Source: Xanthobacteraceae bacterium
GTDB taxonomy: Bacteria > Pseudomonadota > Alphaproteobacteria > Rhizobiales > Xanthobacteraceae
NCBI GenBank assembly: GCA_028290465.1
Contig: JAQGJU010000027.1
Location: 62,001 to 126,000, forward strand
Length of the DNA: 64,000 bases
Direction: 5' to 3'
The position numbers were made by a program, and so were the translations under genes. Of this stretch, positions 52,612-61,983 are shown piece by piece (the first letter of the stretch is position 1; each line of letters begins with the position of its first letter). Below the pieces are notes generated by a model. It made no database searches and was not told the origin of the DNA. It saw nothing but the letters and a program-made list of their open reading frames with translations.

Positions 52612-54780
52612 ATGCCCGACCTTCTGATCGAATTCCTGTCCGAGGAAATCCCAGCCCGCATGCAGAAGCAGGCGGCCGAGAACCTGAAGAAAATGGTTAC
52701 CGACCGGCTGGTCGAGGCCGGGCTGCCGTATGAGGGCGCCCGCGCCTTCGCGACGCCGCGCCGCCTCGCGCTGAGCGTGCAGGGCGTGCCGGCCCGCCAG
52801 CCCGACCTCAAGGAAGAGAAGAAGGGTCCCCGTGTCGGCGCCCCCGAGGGGGCCATCCAGGGCTTCCTGAAGAGCGCGGGCCTCGCCTCGATCGATCAGG
52901 CCACCATCAGCAAGGATGCGAAGAAGGGCGACTTTTATCTCGCCGTGATCGAGAAGGCCGGCCGCCCGGCGATCGAAGTGGTCGGCGAGATCGTGCCGCA
53001 GGTCATCCGCGCGTTTCCGTGGCCGAAGTCGATGCGCTGGGGCGCCGGCGACCTGACCTGGGTGCGGCCGCTGCAGAGTATCGTGGCGACCTTCGGCCCC
53101 GAGACCGAGGAGCCTGAAGTCATTCCGTTCAGCATCGATGGGCTGACCTCGGGCGACACCACGCGCGGCCATCGCTTCCTGGCGCCGGACGCGATCCGGG
53201 TGAAGCGGCTCGACGACTATGCGTCCAAGCTGGAGACCGCGCGGGTCGTGCTCGACCCGCAGCGCCGCAAGGACATCATCCTGACCGAGGCGAAGAACCT
53301 GGCTTTCGCGCAGGGCTTCGACCTGGTCGAGGACGAGGCGCTGCTTGAAGAAGTCGCCGGCCTTGTCGAATGGCCGGTCGTGCTGATGGGCGCGTTCGAC
53401 GAAGCCTTCCTGGCGATCCCGCCCGAGGTGATCCGCACCACGATCCGGGCCAACCAGAAATGCTTCGTGCTGCGCGATCCGAAAACGGGGAAGCTCGCCA
53501 ACAAATTCGTGCTGGTGTCGAACATCGAAGCCAGCGACGGCGGCAAGATGATCGTCGCCGGCAATGAACGGGTGATCCGCGCCCGGCTGTCGGACGCCAA
53601 GTTCTTCTACGAGACGGATCTCAAGACCAAGCTGCAAGACCGCCTGCCGAAATTCGAGCAGATCGTGTTTCACGAAAAGCTCGGCACGCAGGGCCAGCGC
53701 ATCGAGCGCATCGAACGGCTGGCCGGGGAGATCGCGCCGCTGGTCAAGGCCGACGCCGACACGGCCAAGCGCGCCGCGCGGCTCGCCAAGGCGGATCTGC
53801 TGACCGAGGTGGTCGGCGAATTCCCCGAGCTGCAAGGCCTGATGGGCAAGTATTACGCGCTGGCGCAGGGCGAAGACGCCAGCGTCGCGCAAACCAGCGA
53901 AGATCATTACAAGCCGGCCGGTCCGGCCGACCGGGTGCCGACGGACCCGGTGGCGGTCGCGGTGGCGCTGGCCGACAAGATCGACACGCTCGTTGGGTTC
54001 TGGGCGATCGACGAGAAGCCGACCGGCAGCAAGGATCCCTACGCGCTGCGCCGGGCAGCGTTGGGTGTGATCCGCATCATCCTGGAAAACGAATCCCGCG
54101 TGGCGCTGGCCGGACTGCTGGTCAAGCAACACAGCGTGATCCACGCGCAGGTGAACCGTTCGACCGTCGAGTTCGATTTCCTCAAAGAGGCCAGCGCGCA
54201 AAACGATCCGGCGCCCGAACCGCCGCAGGATGCGGCGCCCGATCCGGCGATGGTCAAAAATCTGCTGGCGTTCCTGGCCGACCGGCTGAAGGTGCAGTTG
54301 CGCGAGCAGGGCGTGCGTCACGACCTTGCCGACGCCGTGCTGGCGCTCGAAGGCCTGGATGATTTCCTGATGATCGTCCGGCGGGTCGAAGCGCTCGGCA
54401 AATTCCTCGACACCGAGGACGGCAAGAACCTGCTGGCCGGCACCAAGCGCGCCGCCAACATTCTGCGCATCGAGGAAAAGAAGGACGGCGTGGCCTACAC
54501 CGATGAGCCCGACAAGCGGCTCTATCAGGTGCCCGAGGAGCAGTCGCTGGCGGCCGCCATCCTGTCGGTGCGCTTTGAGGCCAAGCACGCTGTCGACCAT
54601 GACGATTTCGCCGCCGCCATGGCCGCGATGGCGCGGCTGCGGCCCAAGGTCGACGCGTTCTTCGACAAGGTGACGGTTAATGTCGAAGACCCGCCGCTGC
54701 GCGAGAATCGCCTAAAGCTGTTGAATCAGATCCGCGCCGCGACTGCCGCCGTGGCGGATTTTTCCAAGATCGAGGGATGA
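52612..54780 (+). CDS. glyS: Glycine-tRNA ligase beta subunit
   Basis: This 722-aa tRNA-binding beta subunit begins [18 protein letters not shown], with [56 protein letters not shown] and [35 protein letters not shown], all diagnostic of GlyS. It is separated from glyQ by the antisense GGDEF-EAL gene. Confidence 0.97.
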   Translation: MPDLLIEFLSEEIPARMQKQAAENLKKMVTDRLVEAGLPYEGARAFATPRRLALSVQGVPARQPDLKEEKKGPRVGAPEGAIQGFLKSAGLASIDQATISKDAKKGDFYLAVIEKAGRPAIEVVGEIVPQVIRAFPWPKSMRWGAGDLTWVRPLQSIVATFGPETEEPEVIPFSIDGLTSGDTTRGHRFLAPDAIRVKRLDDYASKLETARVVLDPQRRKDIILTEAKNLAFAQGFDLVEDEALLEEVAGLVEWPVVLMGAFDEAFLAIPPEVIRTTIRANQKCFVLRDPKTGKLANKFVLVSNIEASDGGKMIVAGNERVIRARLSDAKFFYETDLKTKLQDRLPKFEQIVFHEKLGTQGQRIERIERLAGEIAPLVKADADTAKRAARLAKADLLTEVVGEFPELQGLMGKYYALAQGEDASVAQTSEDHYKPAGPADRVPTDPVAVAVALADKIDTLVGFWAIDEKPTGSKDPYALRRAALGVIRIILENESRVALAGLLVKQHSVIHAQVNRSTVEFDFLKEASAQNDPAPEPPQDAAPDPAMVKNLLAFLADRLKVQLREQGVRHDLADAVLALEGLDDFLMIVRRVEALGKFLDTEDGKNLLAGTKRAANILRIEEKKDGVAYTDEPDKRLYQVPEEQSLAAAILSVRFEAKHAVDHDDFAAAMAAMARLRPKVDAFFDKVTVNVEDPPLRENRLKLLNQIRAATAAVADFSKIEG

Positions 54781-54830
54781 GGCATGCACCTTGTTCGGTC
54801 CCCGCATCCTCTATTGGCATGCGGGAAAAT

Positions 54831-54855
54831 GGAACTTGGAACTGTCTCCTCCGTT
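54831..54855 (+). promoter_or_regulatory. EcfG-type (general stress sigma factor) promoter
   Basis: GGAAC at 54831-54835, a 16-base spacer, and CGTT at 54852-54855 match the alphaproteobacterial EcfG consensus exactly. The ATG of the DUF3096 gene is 31 bases downstream. Confidence 0.65.
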
Positions 54856-54885
54856 ACTGCCTGATTGAACCACAAGGAGTTTGTC

Positions 54886-55038
54886 ATGACGCTCGGTACC
54901 GCCCATATCCAGCCCATCGTCGCCTTGATCGCCGGAATTCTGATCCTGATCGCGCCGCGGCTGTTGAACTTCATTGTCGCGATTTACCTGATCGTGGTCG
55001 GGCTGATCGGGCTCGGTGTTTTGCGCATGTTTCACTAG
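54886..55038 (+). CDS. DUF3096-family 50-aa membrane peptide
   Basis: This 50-aa peptide reads IQPIVALIAGILILIAPRLL then NFIVAIYLIVVGLIGLGVL, two hydrophobic stretches separated by APRLLN, the DUF3096 pattern. An AAGGAG site lies 7-8 bases before the ATG. With an EcfG-type promoter upstream it is probably a stress-induced inner-membrane peptide. Function unknown. Confidence 0.85.
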   Translation: MTLGTAHIQPIVALIAGILILIAPRLLNFIVAIYLIVVGLIGLGVLRMFH

Positions 55039-55133
55039 GGCGCGTGTCCTCGCCCCGGCGAGCCCATCGTCATCGGTAGACGGCATCTCCGTTTCATCGC
55101 CCCTCGCGCGGTAACACGACGGTACGAAGCGAC

Positions 55134-58037
55134 ATGAAAAAGCCCACCAAGACCAAGCGCAAATCGGCCCCGAAATCGGCTTCGAAGAAATCAGCTTCGA
55201 AGGCGAAGCGTCGCGTGCCCGCGAAGGCGGCGGCCCGCAAGCCCGTGAAAGCGGCCAAGACGTCGAAGACCAGATCTGCCAAGACGAAGTCCAAGACCGT
55301 CGCCAAGGCGAAGTCGCAGCCAAAGGCCAGGTCTGTCGCGAAGTCGCAGCCGGCCGTGCGCGGCAAATGGGTCTATGCGTTCGGTGGCGGCAAGTCCGAG
55401 GGCAAGCCCGGCCAGCGCAATCTGCTGGGCGGCAAGGGCGCGGGCCTTGCCGAGATGGCCAGCCTCGGGCTGCCGGTGCCGCCCGGCTTCACCATCACGA
55501 CCGAGGTCTGCACCGCCTTTTACGAAAACGACAAGCGATACCCGAAGGAACTGCGCGGGCAGGTCGAGGCCGCGTTGGCGCAGGTCGGGCGCATCACCGG
55601 CAAGGCGTTCGGCGATCCGTCGAAGCCCTTGCTGGTCTCGGTGCGCTCCGGCGCACGCGCATCGATGCCGGGCATGATGGATACCGTGCTCAATCTCGGC
55701 CTCAATGACGCGACCGCCAAGGCGCTGGCCGATCAGTCGGGTGACCGTCGCTTCGCCTATGACAGCTATCGGCGTTTCATCACGATGTATTCCGACGTGG
55801 TGCTCGGCCTCGATCATCATCATTTCGAGGAGCTTCTCGACGACCACAAGGATCAGAACGGCTACACGCTCGACACGGACCTTTCGGCCGACGACTGGCA
55901 GGGCTTGGTCGGCAAGTATAAAGAGCGCGTCGAACAAGAACTCGGCAAGCCGTTCCCGCAGGATCCGCACGAGCAATTGTGGGGCGCGATCGGCGCGGTG
56001 TTCTCATCCTGGATGAACCAGCGCGCCATTACCTATCGGCGCCTGCATGACATTCCGGCGAGCTGGGGCACCGCCGTCAATGTGCAGGCCATGGTATTCG
56101 GCAATATGGGCGAGACGTCCGCGACCGGCGTGGCGTTCACCCGCAATCCGTCCACCGGCGAGCGCCGGCTGTACGGCGAATTCCTGATCAACGCGCAGGG
56201 CGAGGACGTGGTCGCCGGCATCCGCACGCCGCAGGAGATCACCGAAGCGGCGCGCCAGGAGGCCGGCTCCGACAAGCCGTCGATGGAAATCGCGATGCCG
56301 GCCGCCTATGCCGAGCTGACCCGCATTTACGGCAAGCTCGAGAAGCATTACCGCGACATGCAGGATCTCGAATTCACCGTCGAGCAGGGCAAGCTGTGGA
56401 TGCTGCAGACCCGCTCCGGCAAGCGCACCGCCAAGGCGGCGCTGCGGATCGCGGTCGAACTCGCCACCGAAGGCCTGATCAGCAAGAAGGAAGCGGTGAC
56501 GCGGGTCGATCCGGCGGCGCTCGATCAGTTGCTGCATCCGACCATCGATCCGAAAGCCGAGCGCAAGATCGTCGCGACCGGCTTGCCGGCGTCGCCGGGT
56601 GCGGCTTCGGGCGAGATCGTGTTCTCGTCGGACGAGGCAGAAGCCCTCAAGGCGCAGGACCGCAAAGTTATTCTGGTCCGCGTCGAGACTTCGCCGGAAG
56701 ACATCCACGGCATGCACGCGGCCGAAGGCATTCTGACCACGCGCGGCGGCATGACGTCCCACGCGGCGGTCGTCGCGCGGGGCATGGGCAAGCCCTGCGT
56801 TTCGGGCGCCGGATCGCTGCGGGTGGACTACAACGCCGGCACGCTGACCATCGCCGGGCAGGTGTTCAAGAAGGGCGACAACATCACCATCGACGGCTCG
56901 ACCGGGCAGGTGCTGGCCGGCAAGGTCGCGATGGTCGAGCCGGAAATGTCCGGCGAGTTCGGCACGCTGATGGGCTGGGCCGACTCCGTGCGCACCCTCG
57001 GCGTCCGGGCCAATGCCGACACGCCGGCCGATGCGCGCGTCGCCATCAAGTTCGGTGCCGAGGGCATTGGCCTGTGCCGCACCGAGCATATGTTCTTCGA
57101 CGAGGATCGCATCCTGGCGGTGCGCGAAATGATCCTGGCCGACGAGGAGGGCGCGCGCCGCAAGGCGCTCGCCAAGCTGCTGCCGATGCAGCGCGCCGAC
57201 TTCGTCGAGCTGTTCGTCATCATGCAGGGCCTGCCGGTGACCATCCGGCTGCTCGATCCGCCGCTGCATGAGTTCCTGCCGCACACCGAGAAGGACATCG
57301 CCGAGGTCGCGGCATCGCTCAAGACCGATCCGGCGAAGTTGCGTCATCGCGCGCAGGAGCTGCACGAGTTCAATCCGATGCTCGGCTTCCGCGGTTGCCG
57401 GCTGGCGATCGTCTATCCGGAAATCGCCGAGATGCAGGCCCGTGCGATCTTCGAGGCCGCCGTCGAAGCCGCCAAGCAGACCGGCAAGCCGGTGCGGCCG
57501 GAAGTCATGGTGCCGCTGATCGCCACCAAGATGGAACTCGACCTGATCAAGGCGCGCATCGACGCGATGGCGGCCGAGGTCGAAAAGGAAACCGGCGCCA
57601 AGCTGACCTACGACGTCGGCACCATGATCGAACTGCCGCGCGCCGCATTGCTGGCCGGCGAAATCGCACAGACGGCCGAGTTCTTCTCGTTCGGCACCAA
57701 CGACCTGACGCAGACCGCGTTCGGCATCAGCCGCGACGATGCGGCGAGCTTCCTTGGCACGTACACGTCACGCGGCATTCTGAGCGCCGATCCGTTCGTG
57801 TCGATCGACCGCGACGGCGTTGGCGAACTGGTGAAGATCGGCGTCGAGCGCGGCCGCAAGACCCGAAAGGGCCTCAAGGTCGGGATCTGCGGCGAGCATG
57901 GCGGCGATCCGGCTTCGGTGGCGTTCTGCCACCAGATCGGCCTCGACTATGTGTCGTGTTCGCCGTTCCGCGTGCCGATTGCACGTCTGGCGGCCGCGCA
58001 GGCCGCACTCGGCCGCGATCCGGCGAGCACGGCGTGA
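55134..58037 (+). CDS. ppdK: Pyruvate, phosphate dikinase with H1-like N-terminal tail
   Basis: This 967-aa enzyme interconverts pyruvate + ATP + Pi with PEP + AMP + PPi. Core landmarks: VYAFGGGKSEGKPGQRNLLGGKGAGL (first domain), SVRSGARASMPGMMDTVLNLG, the phospho-His loop TRGGMTSHAAVVARGMGKPCVSG, and FGTNDLTQTAFGISRDDA and GICGEHGGDPASVAF in the PEP-binding barrel. The first ~75 residues are an unusual Lys/Ala/Ser tail (KSAPKSASKKSASKAKRR...) without Met, so ATG 55134 is the only ATG ahead of the fold. Confidence 0.95.
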   Translation: MKKPTKTKRKSAPKSASKKSASKAKRRVPAKAAARKPVKAAKTSKTRSAKTKSKTVAKAKSQPKARSVAKSQPAVRGKWVYAFGGGKSEGKPGQRNLLGGKGAGLAEMASLGLPVPPGFTITTEVCTAFYENDKRYPKELRGQVEAALAQVGRITGKAFGDPSKPLLVSVRSGARASMPGMMDTVLNLGLNDATAKALADQSGDRRFAYDSYRRFITMYSDVVLGLDHHHFEELLDDHKDQNGYTLDTDLSADDWQGLVGKYKERVEQELGKPFPQDPHEQLWGAIGAVFSSWMNQRAITYRRLHDIPASWGTAVNVQAMVFGNMGETSATGVAFTRNPSTGERRLYGEFLINAQGEDVVAGIRTPQEITEAARQEAGSDKPSMEIAMPAAYAELTRIYGKLEKHYRDMQDLEFTVEQGKLWMLQTRSGKRTAKAALRIAVELATEGLISKKEAVTRVDPAALDQLLHPTIDPKAERKIVATGLPASPGAASGEIVFSSDEAEALKAQDRKVILVRVETSPEDIHGMHAAEGILTTRGGMTSHAAVVARGMGKPCVSGAGSLRVDYNAGTLTIAGQVFKKGDNITIDGSTGQVLAGKVAMVEPEMSGEFGTLMGWADSVRTLGVRANADTPADARVAIKFGAEGIGLCRTEHMFFDEDRILAVREMILADEEGARRKALAKLLPMQRADFVELFVIMQGLPVTIRLLDPPLHEFLPHTEKDIAEVAASLKTDPAKLRHRAQELHEFNPMLGFRGCRLAIVYPEIAEMQARAIFEAAVEAAKQTGKPVRPEVMVPLIATKMELDLIKARIDAMAAEVEKETGAKLTYDVGTMIELPRAALLAGEIAQTAEFFSFGTNDLTQTAFGISRDDAASFLGTYTSRGILSADPFVSIDRDGVGELVKIGVERGRKTRKGLKVGICGEHGGDPASVAFCHQIGLDYVSCSPFRVPIARLAAAQAALGRDPASTA

Positions 58038-58060
58038 TCCGCTTCAATTGGATCGGATCA
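58035..58060. repeat. Short inverted repeat at ppdK 3' end
   Basis: TGATCCG / CGGATCA arms with an internal CAATTG overlap the ppdK stop codon, followed by a GGGATCATG-type segment. Similar TGATCCG-ATTC-CGGATCA units are dispersed in Hyphomicrobiales. It lies between convergent ppdK and the peroxidase gene. Confidence 0.5.
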
Positions 58061-58087
58061 GGCGCTGGTTTCTCGGCTTTTTCGGGA

Positions 58088-59470
58088 TCATGCCCCAGGC
58101 GTCGCCATCTGCTTCAGCGCGCTCACGCTGGGTAGCAGCAGGTTCAGCACGCCTTGCGTCCGAATGAAGTCCTGCAAGCCGGTCAGGACATGTTTCTCGC
58201 CCTTGGCCTGGAACTCGAATTCGTCGGAACGGTCAGGCGTCGTGCGGTTTCCGAACAGCGGATCCTGTCCGTGTTGGTTGTCAACCTTGGCGTGGAAATT
58301 AGTCTCGTTGATCCACCGCATCAGGGCGAAGAACTGCGACTCGATATCGGTGCATAGGAAAAGCCCGATCAACCCGCGGTCCAGGCCGTCATCGTTCTCG
58401 CCCTCGAGGGTGGAGCCATACGAACTGCCCCGTCGCAGCACCCGCGGCGTTCCGGACGGAAACATCGACTTGTTGCGATCGTTCAATTCATCGTCGCGCC
58501 GGTTGGCGATGCGAATGTGGGACGAAAACGGGCACCGTTCGCCGTCCGGGTCCATGGTGTAGTCGAAGTCGTTGCGCATGAAGTCCGCCGGGTCCGGCTG
58601 CGGGGCGTTCGGGAACAGAACGAGCGGGGTGCCGTTCCGCCACCGTCCCATCATTTTGGCCGCGAGCAATTCCTGGGCTTCATCCGCCGGCATGTTCGGC
58701 CACAGCGCTTTGGACCTTTCGCGCAGGAATTTATTGAACTTCGCCACATCCTGGTAAATCCAGCGCAGCACCAGATAGCTGCCGTCGCGCACCAGCCCGG
58801 TCCACGGCTCCCGGTTTGGGATGGGCTTGTTCGGGTCTTCGCCGTAACCAAGAACAAAGCGGCGCAAGTCCACCAGGTCCGGCCGCCCGGGCGCATCCTC
58901 CCAATTGACCTGTGGCTGGGAAATGCCATCGCGATAGCCGAAATGCAGAACGCCCTTGGGCGCCAACCTGCCGGTGAGCGGCTCGCCGTCGCTGCTCGGC
59001 ACCAGTTCCTTGATCCCGAGGCGGCTGGCCGAAGCACGGATCGCCGCGGTCTGCTCCGCCAGCGTCGCGGCGGACTGGCAGTAGCAAAACATCGCGACAT
59101 CGACGTCTTCGCTGACAAATTGCCCCTTCCACCAATTGGCTGGCGCGCTGTCGCCGCTGTCCCGCATCGCCTTGGGATTTGGTGGATCGCGAAAGTCGGA
59201 GCGGAACGCCCGCGTCGCCGGCATCGCGCCGGCGCGGTCGTCGACGGCTCCGGTTTTCTGTATTCCTTGCCAGCTCAGGGCAATGTTGAGGAGCGGCTCA
59301 GGTTTCGCCTTGATGTCCACCGCGGCGCTGGTGACATGCGGGACCCATTCCTTCAGGAATTCGCGGGCGGCGGCTCCGTCCGGGAATTGAAAGAAGAAAT
59401 GGCCGACCAGCGGATAGTTGAAGGACTGAAAGATCAGGCCTTGTACATTGCTGCGCTCGATCTGCACCAT
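58088..59470 (-). CDS. DyP-type haem peroxidase family protein
   Basis: This 460-aa member of the dye-decolourising peroxidase family has the distal motif FGYRDGISQPQ (G-x-x-D-G) and, downstream, a proximal-His region CPFSSHIRIANRR, usual in DyP enzymes. No signal peptide is seen, so it is probably cytoplasmic or carried by a partner. It starts 113 bases after a small companion gene on the same strand. Substrate unknown. Confidence 0.88.
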   Translation of the reverse strand: MVQIERSNVQGLIFQSFNYPLVGHFFFQFPDGAAAREFLKEWVPHVTSAAVDIKAKPEPLLNIALSWQGIQKTGAVDDRAGAMPATRAFRSDFRDPPNPKAMRDSGDSAPANWWKGQFVSEDVDVAMFCYCQSAATLAEQTAAIRASASRLGIKELVPSSDGEPLTGRLAPKGVLHFGYRDGISQPQVNWEDAPGRPDLVDLRRFVLGYGEDPNKPIPNREPWTGLVRDGSYLVLRWIYQDVAKFNKFLRERSKALWPNMPADEAQELLAAKMMGRWRNGTPLVLFPNAPQPDPADFMRNDFDYTMDPDGERCPFSSHIRIANRRDDELNDRNKSMFPSGTPRVLRRGSSYGSTLEGENDDGLDRGLIGLFLCTDIESQFFALMRWINETNFHAKVDNQHGQDPLFGNRTTPDRSDEFEFQAKGEKHVLTGLQDFIRTQGVLNLLLPSVSALKQMATPGA

Positions 59471-59582
59471 GGTCTGCCCGCCTCATCGCGCTTTCAAGCG
59501 AGCGCTCTAGACACCCGCACGACACCGCGCAACGCTTGATGACGCTCTCGACCGAGAGCGCCACCAAAAGCGTGTGGACCGA

Positions 59583-60035
59583 TCATAACTTCTTGAGAAT
59601 GTCTTCGACGGTCCGGCGCTCATAGGCCGAGAACAGATAGCCTTCCGGATTTCCTTTGTCGTCGGTTTCGCCGATCGTCGAGTTGCCGAGCGAGCGGAGA
59701 TTCATGTGCTTCGACAACTCGTAGAAGTCGTCCGCGCTGAGATCGCCAAACGAGGGCGCGCCATCGGCGAGCGAGAACAGAGCGGCGAACACATCGGGAA
59801 GTTCGTCCTGGAAGAACTTGGTATAGGCTTTGTGATCGCCGTCATATTCGGTGATGACCTGCAGAAACAGGCCGTGGACATTGACCACGCGGGCGAAGTG
59901 AACGAGCTTCGATTTCCGCAGCGCCGCGTCGATCTTCGGCTGATAGACTGTCGGGAAATCCGCAGCGATCTTGGCCAGTTTTTCCTTGGTGGCGGCGTCC
60001 TGCTTGATCGGAATTGTCAGGTTGAGTGCGTGCAT
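59583..60035 (-). CDS. DyP-associated small protein, ferredoxin-like fold (putative)
   Basis: This 150-aa protein starts at ATG 60035 with GGAGGGG upstream. Its middle reads LVHFARVVNVHGLFLQVITE then YDGDHKAYTKFF, a pattern resembling one ferredoxin-like half of DyP proteins (H-F-A-R...YDG). It precedes the DyP gene on the same strand, so the two may form a two-component unit. No catalytic haem motif is visible. Function unknown. Confidence 0.7.
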   Translation of the reverse strand: MHALNLTIPIKQDAATKEKLAKIAADFPTVYQPKIDAALRKSKLVHFARVVNVHGLFLQVITEYDGDHKAYTKFFQDELPDVFAALFSLADGAPSFGDLSADDFYELSKHMNLRSLGNSTIGETDDKGNPEGYLFSAYERRTVEDILKKL

Positions 60036-60172
60036 GGTCCCCTCCATTGACCGCGCCGCCCATTGTACCGGTGCGTTCGCGCGGTCCTGCACGCAACTTT
60101 TGCATGAGTATTTTTCAAAAGTCTAGTTTTGATTGTGGAACCCAAGCGAGCTGGGTGGGGAACAAAAGCATC

Positions 60173-60790
60173 TCACCTGCGCGAGCGGCGGCTTCCGACG
60201 CGGGCGACTTCATCGCCAACGTCCGCGACGCGTTGCGCAATCTCGCGGGTCGACGGAATGCGCCGCGCATGGGCCGCCTCGTCGGCGGCCAGGTTTTCGA
60301 TAATGGCAAACAGCGTTTTGCGCGTCGTCGTCAAATCCGCCGCGCTGACGCCCCGCGCCGCGACTTGATTCACGTCCTCGGCCATCGGCACCAGCGTGTG
60401 CTTCAGCTTGCGGCCGGCCGGCGTCAGGAAGACGTATAGGTTCTTGCGGTTATCGGCCAGGCGCCGGCGCGTCACATAGCCGAGTTGCTCCATCACCTTT
60501 ACGGCCGCGAAGGTGGTCGGCTCCATCACGCCGACCTGCGCGCTGAGTTCGCGCTGCGTGATGCCGTCGCGTTCCCACAGCACGCGCAGAAAGGTCCAGT
60601 GGCCGAGCGAGATCGAATGCTCGGTCAGCCGCATCTGTAGCGCCCGCAGCAGCGCCCGCGTGGCGTCCTTCACCAGATGGGCGAGGCGGTCGTTCGGCAC
60701 GGCCTCGCGCCAGTGCCGCAGGATGGCCTGCGTGTCATTGAGGCCGGCCGGCGCTTTGGCCATCGCGGGTTTGATCGGCTTGCGGCTCAC
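60173..60790 (-). CDS. MarR-family transcriptional regulator
   Basis: This 205-aa regulator has a winged helix: HSISLGHWTFLRVLWERDGITQRELSAQVGVMEPTTFAAVKVMEQLGYVTRR with wing LADNRKNLYVFLTPAG. The GTG start at 60790 overlaps the stop of the upstream oxidoreductase gene (GTGA), showing coupling; ATG 60763 is an alternative. Being the last gene of the phthalate-type operon, it probably senses the aromatic substrate or a product and controls the divergent promoter region at about 63 kb. Confidence 0.88.
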   Translation of the reverse strand: MSRKPIKPAMAKAPAGLNDTQAILRHWREAVPNDRLAHLVKDATRALLRALQMRLTEHSISLGHWTFLRVLWERDGITQRELSAQVGVMEPTTFAAVKVMEQLGYVTRRRLADNRKNLYVFLTPAGRKLKHTLVPMAEDVNQVAARGVSAADLTTTRKTLFAIIENLAADEAAHARRIPSTREIAQRVADVGDEVARVGSRRSRR

Positions 60791-61980
60791 GAATGTATTC
60801 CGATCTGGTGTTCGAGCACGATGTCGCGTTGCTCGCGGGCGGAGCACAGGACGGCGAGGCACACTTCAAGCGTTCCCAGCGCCCAGTTGCCGTCATGCGG
60901 GGGTGCGCGGCCATGCACGACCGCGTCATACAGTTCGTCGATCACCTCCGCGCGCGGCACGTCCGGCACCGCGACCTTGTCGAGCCGCACGCTGTCGTCA
61001 CCATAGATCATCACGCCTTCCGGTGTCAGCCGCAGGTCGGCGCGCTCGCACGATACGATCATCAGGCCGAAATGCTGGTGCAACCGGTCCGGTGACGGTT
61101 TCGGTACGCCCGCATAGTCCGCGCCGCCGTAGTTGCGCGCGGCCTTCAGGTTGGCTTCGGTCGCAGCATCGGCTCCCGCGAGGGCGCGGCGCGCGCGGCC
61201 GTATGATGTGCGATCCTTCGGCAGGCCCATCTCGCCGATCCAGCCGGTGAACTCGTCGGAATCAAAGCGTCCATAACCCTGATAGGTGAGGGTGGCGAAG
61301 GCACCATCTTCGAACCGCAACAGCGCCGCATAGGCGCCTTCGGTCGGTCGCGCCGGATCCCACGAGCCCGTCATCGCTCGCACGCTGTGCACGCGGCCGC
61401 CGCCCAGCAGCCGCGCGGTGTCGATCTGGTGCGCGCCCTGGCTGAACACCACGCCGCCACCTTGGTCGGTGATCATCTCCTCGGGACGGCGCGGCCGGTA
61501 CATGTAGTCGGTGAAATTCAGCCCGGTGATCATCCGCACGGCGCCGAAAGTGCCGCTTGCGATCAATTCTCGCGCCCGGCGCACCGGGGCGTTGAAGCTG
61601 TGGCTGTGGCCGACCACGATATGGGTGCCGGCATGTTCTGCGGCGTCGATCATCTGTCGGCATTCGGGAATGCTAATCGCCATCGGTTTTTCGACCAGCA
61701 CGTGCCGGCCATGCTCGGCCGCGATCCGCACGTGTTCGGCATGCATCTGGTGCGGTGTTGCGACATAGACCGCGTCGAGACCGTCATGGCCGCAGAGCGC
61801 ATTCACGTCGTCATAAGTTGGCGCGTTGAAATCCGCCGCGAACCGGTCGCGGGCCTCGCGCCTCGGGTCGGTGGCGGCGACCAGTTCGACGCGCGGGTCG
61901 GCCAGGAAGGTCGGCAGCATCAAGGTGAACGCCCGGCCGAGGCCTGCGACGCCGATGCGAAGCTTGCGGTCAGTGTTCAC
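60787..61980 (-). CDS. Gfo/Idh/MocA oxidoreductase (phthalate dihydrodiol dehydrogenase-like)
   Basis: This 397-aa NAD-dependent dehydrogenase has the Rossmann motif IGVAGLGRAFTLMLPTFL, the EKP motif HVLVEKPMA, and GGGVVFSQGAHQIDTARLL in the C-terminal sheet. The family includes phthalate 4,5-cis-dihydrodiol dehydrogenase. The neighbourhood (PDR reductase, Rieske oxygenase) favours that role: re-aromatising the cis-dihydrodiol. Start GTG 61980 is 3 bases after the reductase stop. Confidence 0.85.
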   Translation of the reverse strand: MNTDRKLRIGVAGLGRAFTLMLPTFLADPRVELVAATDPRREARDRFAADFNAPTYDDVNALCGHDGLDAVYVATPHQMHAEHVRIAAEHGRHVLVEKPMAISIPECRQMIDAAEHAGTHIVVGHSHSFNAPVRRARELIASGTFGAVRMITGLNFTDYMYRPRRPEEMITDQGGGVVFSQGAHQIDTARLLGGGRVHSVRAMTGSWDPARPTEGAYAALLRFEDGAFATLTYQGYGRFDSDEFTGWIGEMGLPKDRTSYGRARRALAGADAATEANLKAARNYGGADYAGVPKPSPDRLHQHFGLMIVSCERADLRLTPEGVMIYGDDSVRLDKVAVPDVPRAEVIDELYDAVVHGRAPPHDGNWALGTLEVCLAVLCSAREQRDIVLEHQIGIHS

Positions 61981-61983
61981 GCG

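Noticed and set aside
52309-54600. 763-codon minus-strand frame
   Set aside because: Antisense to glyS, which is unambiguous.
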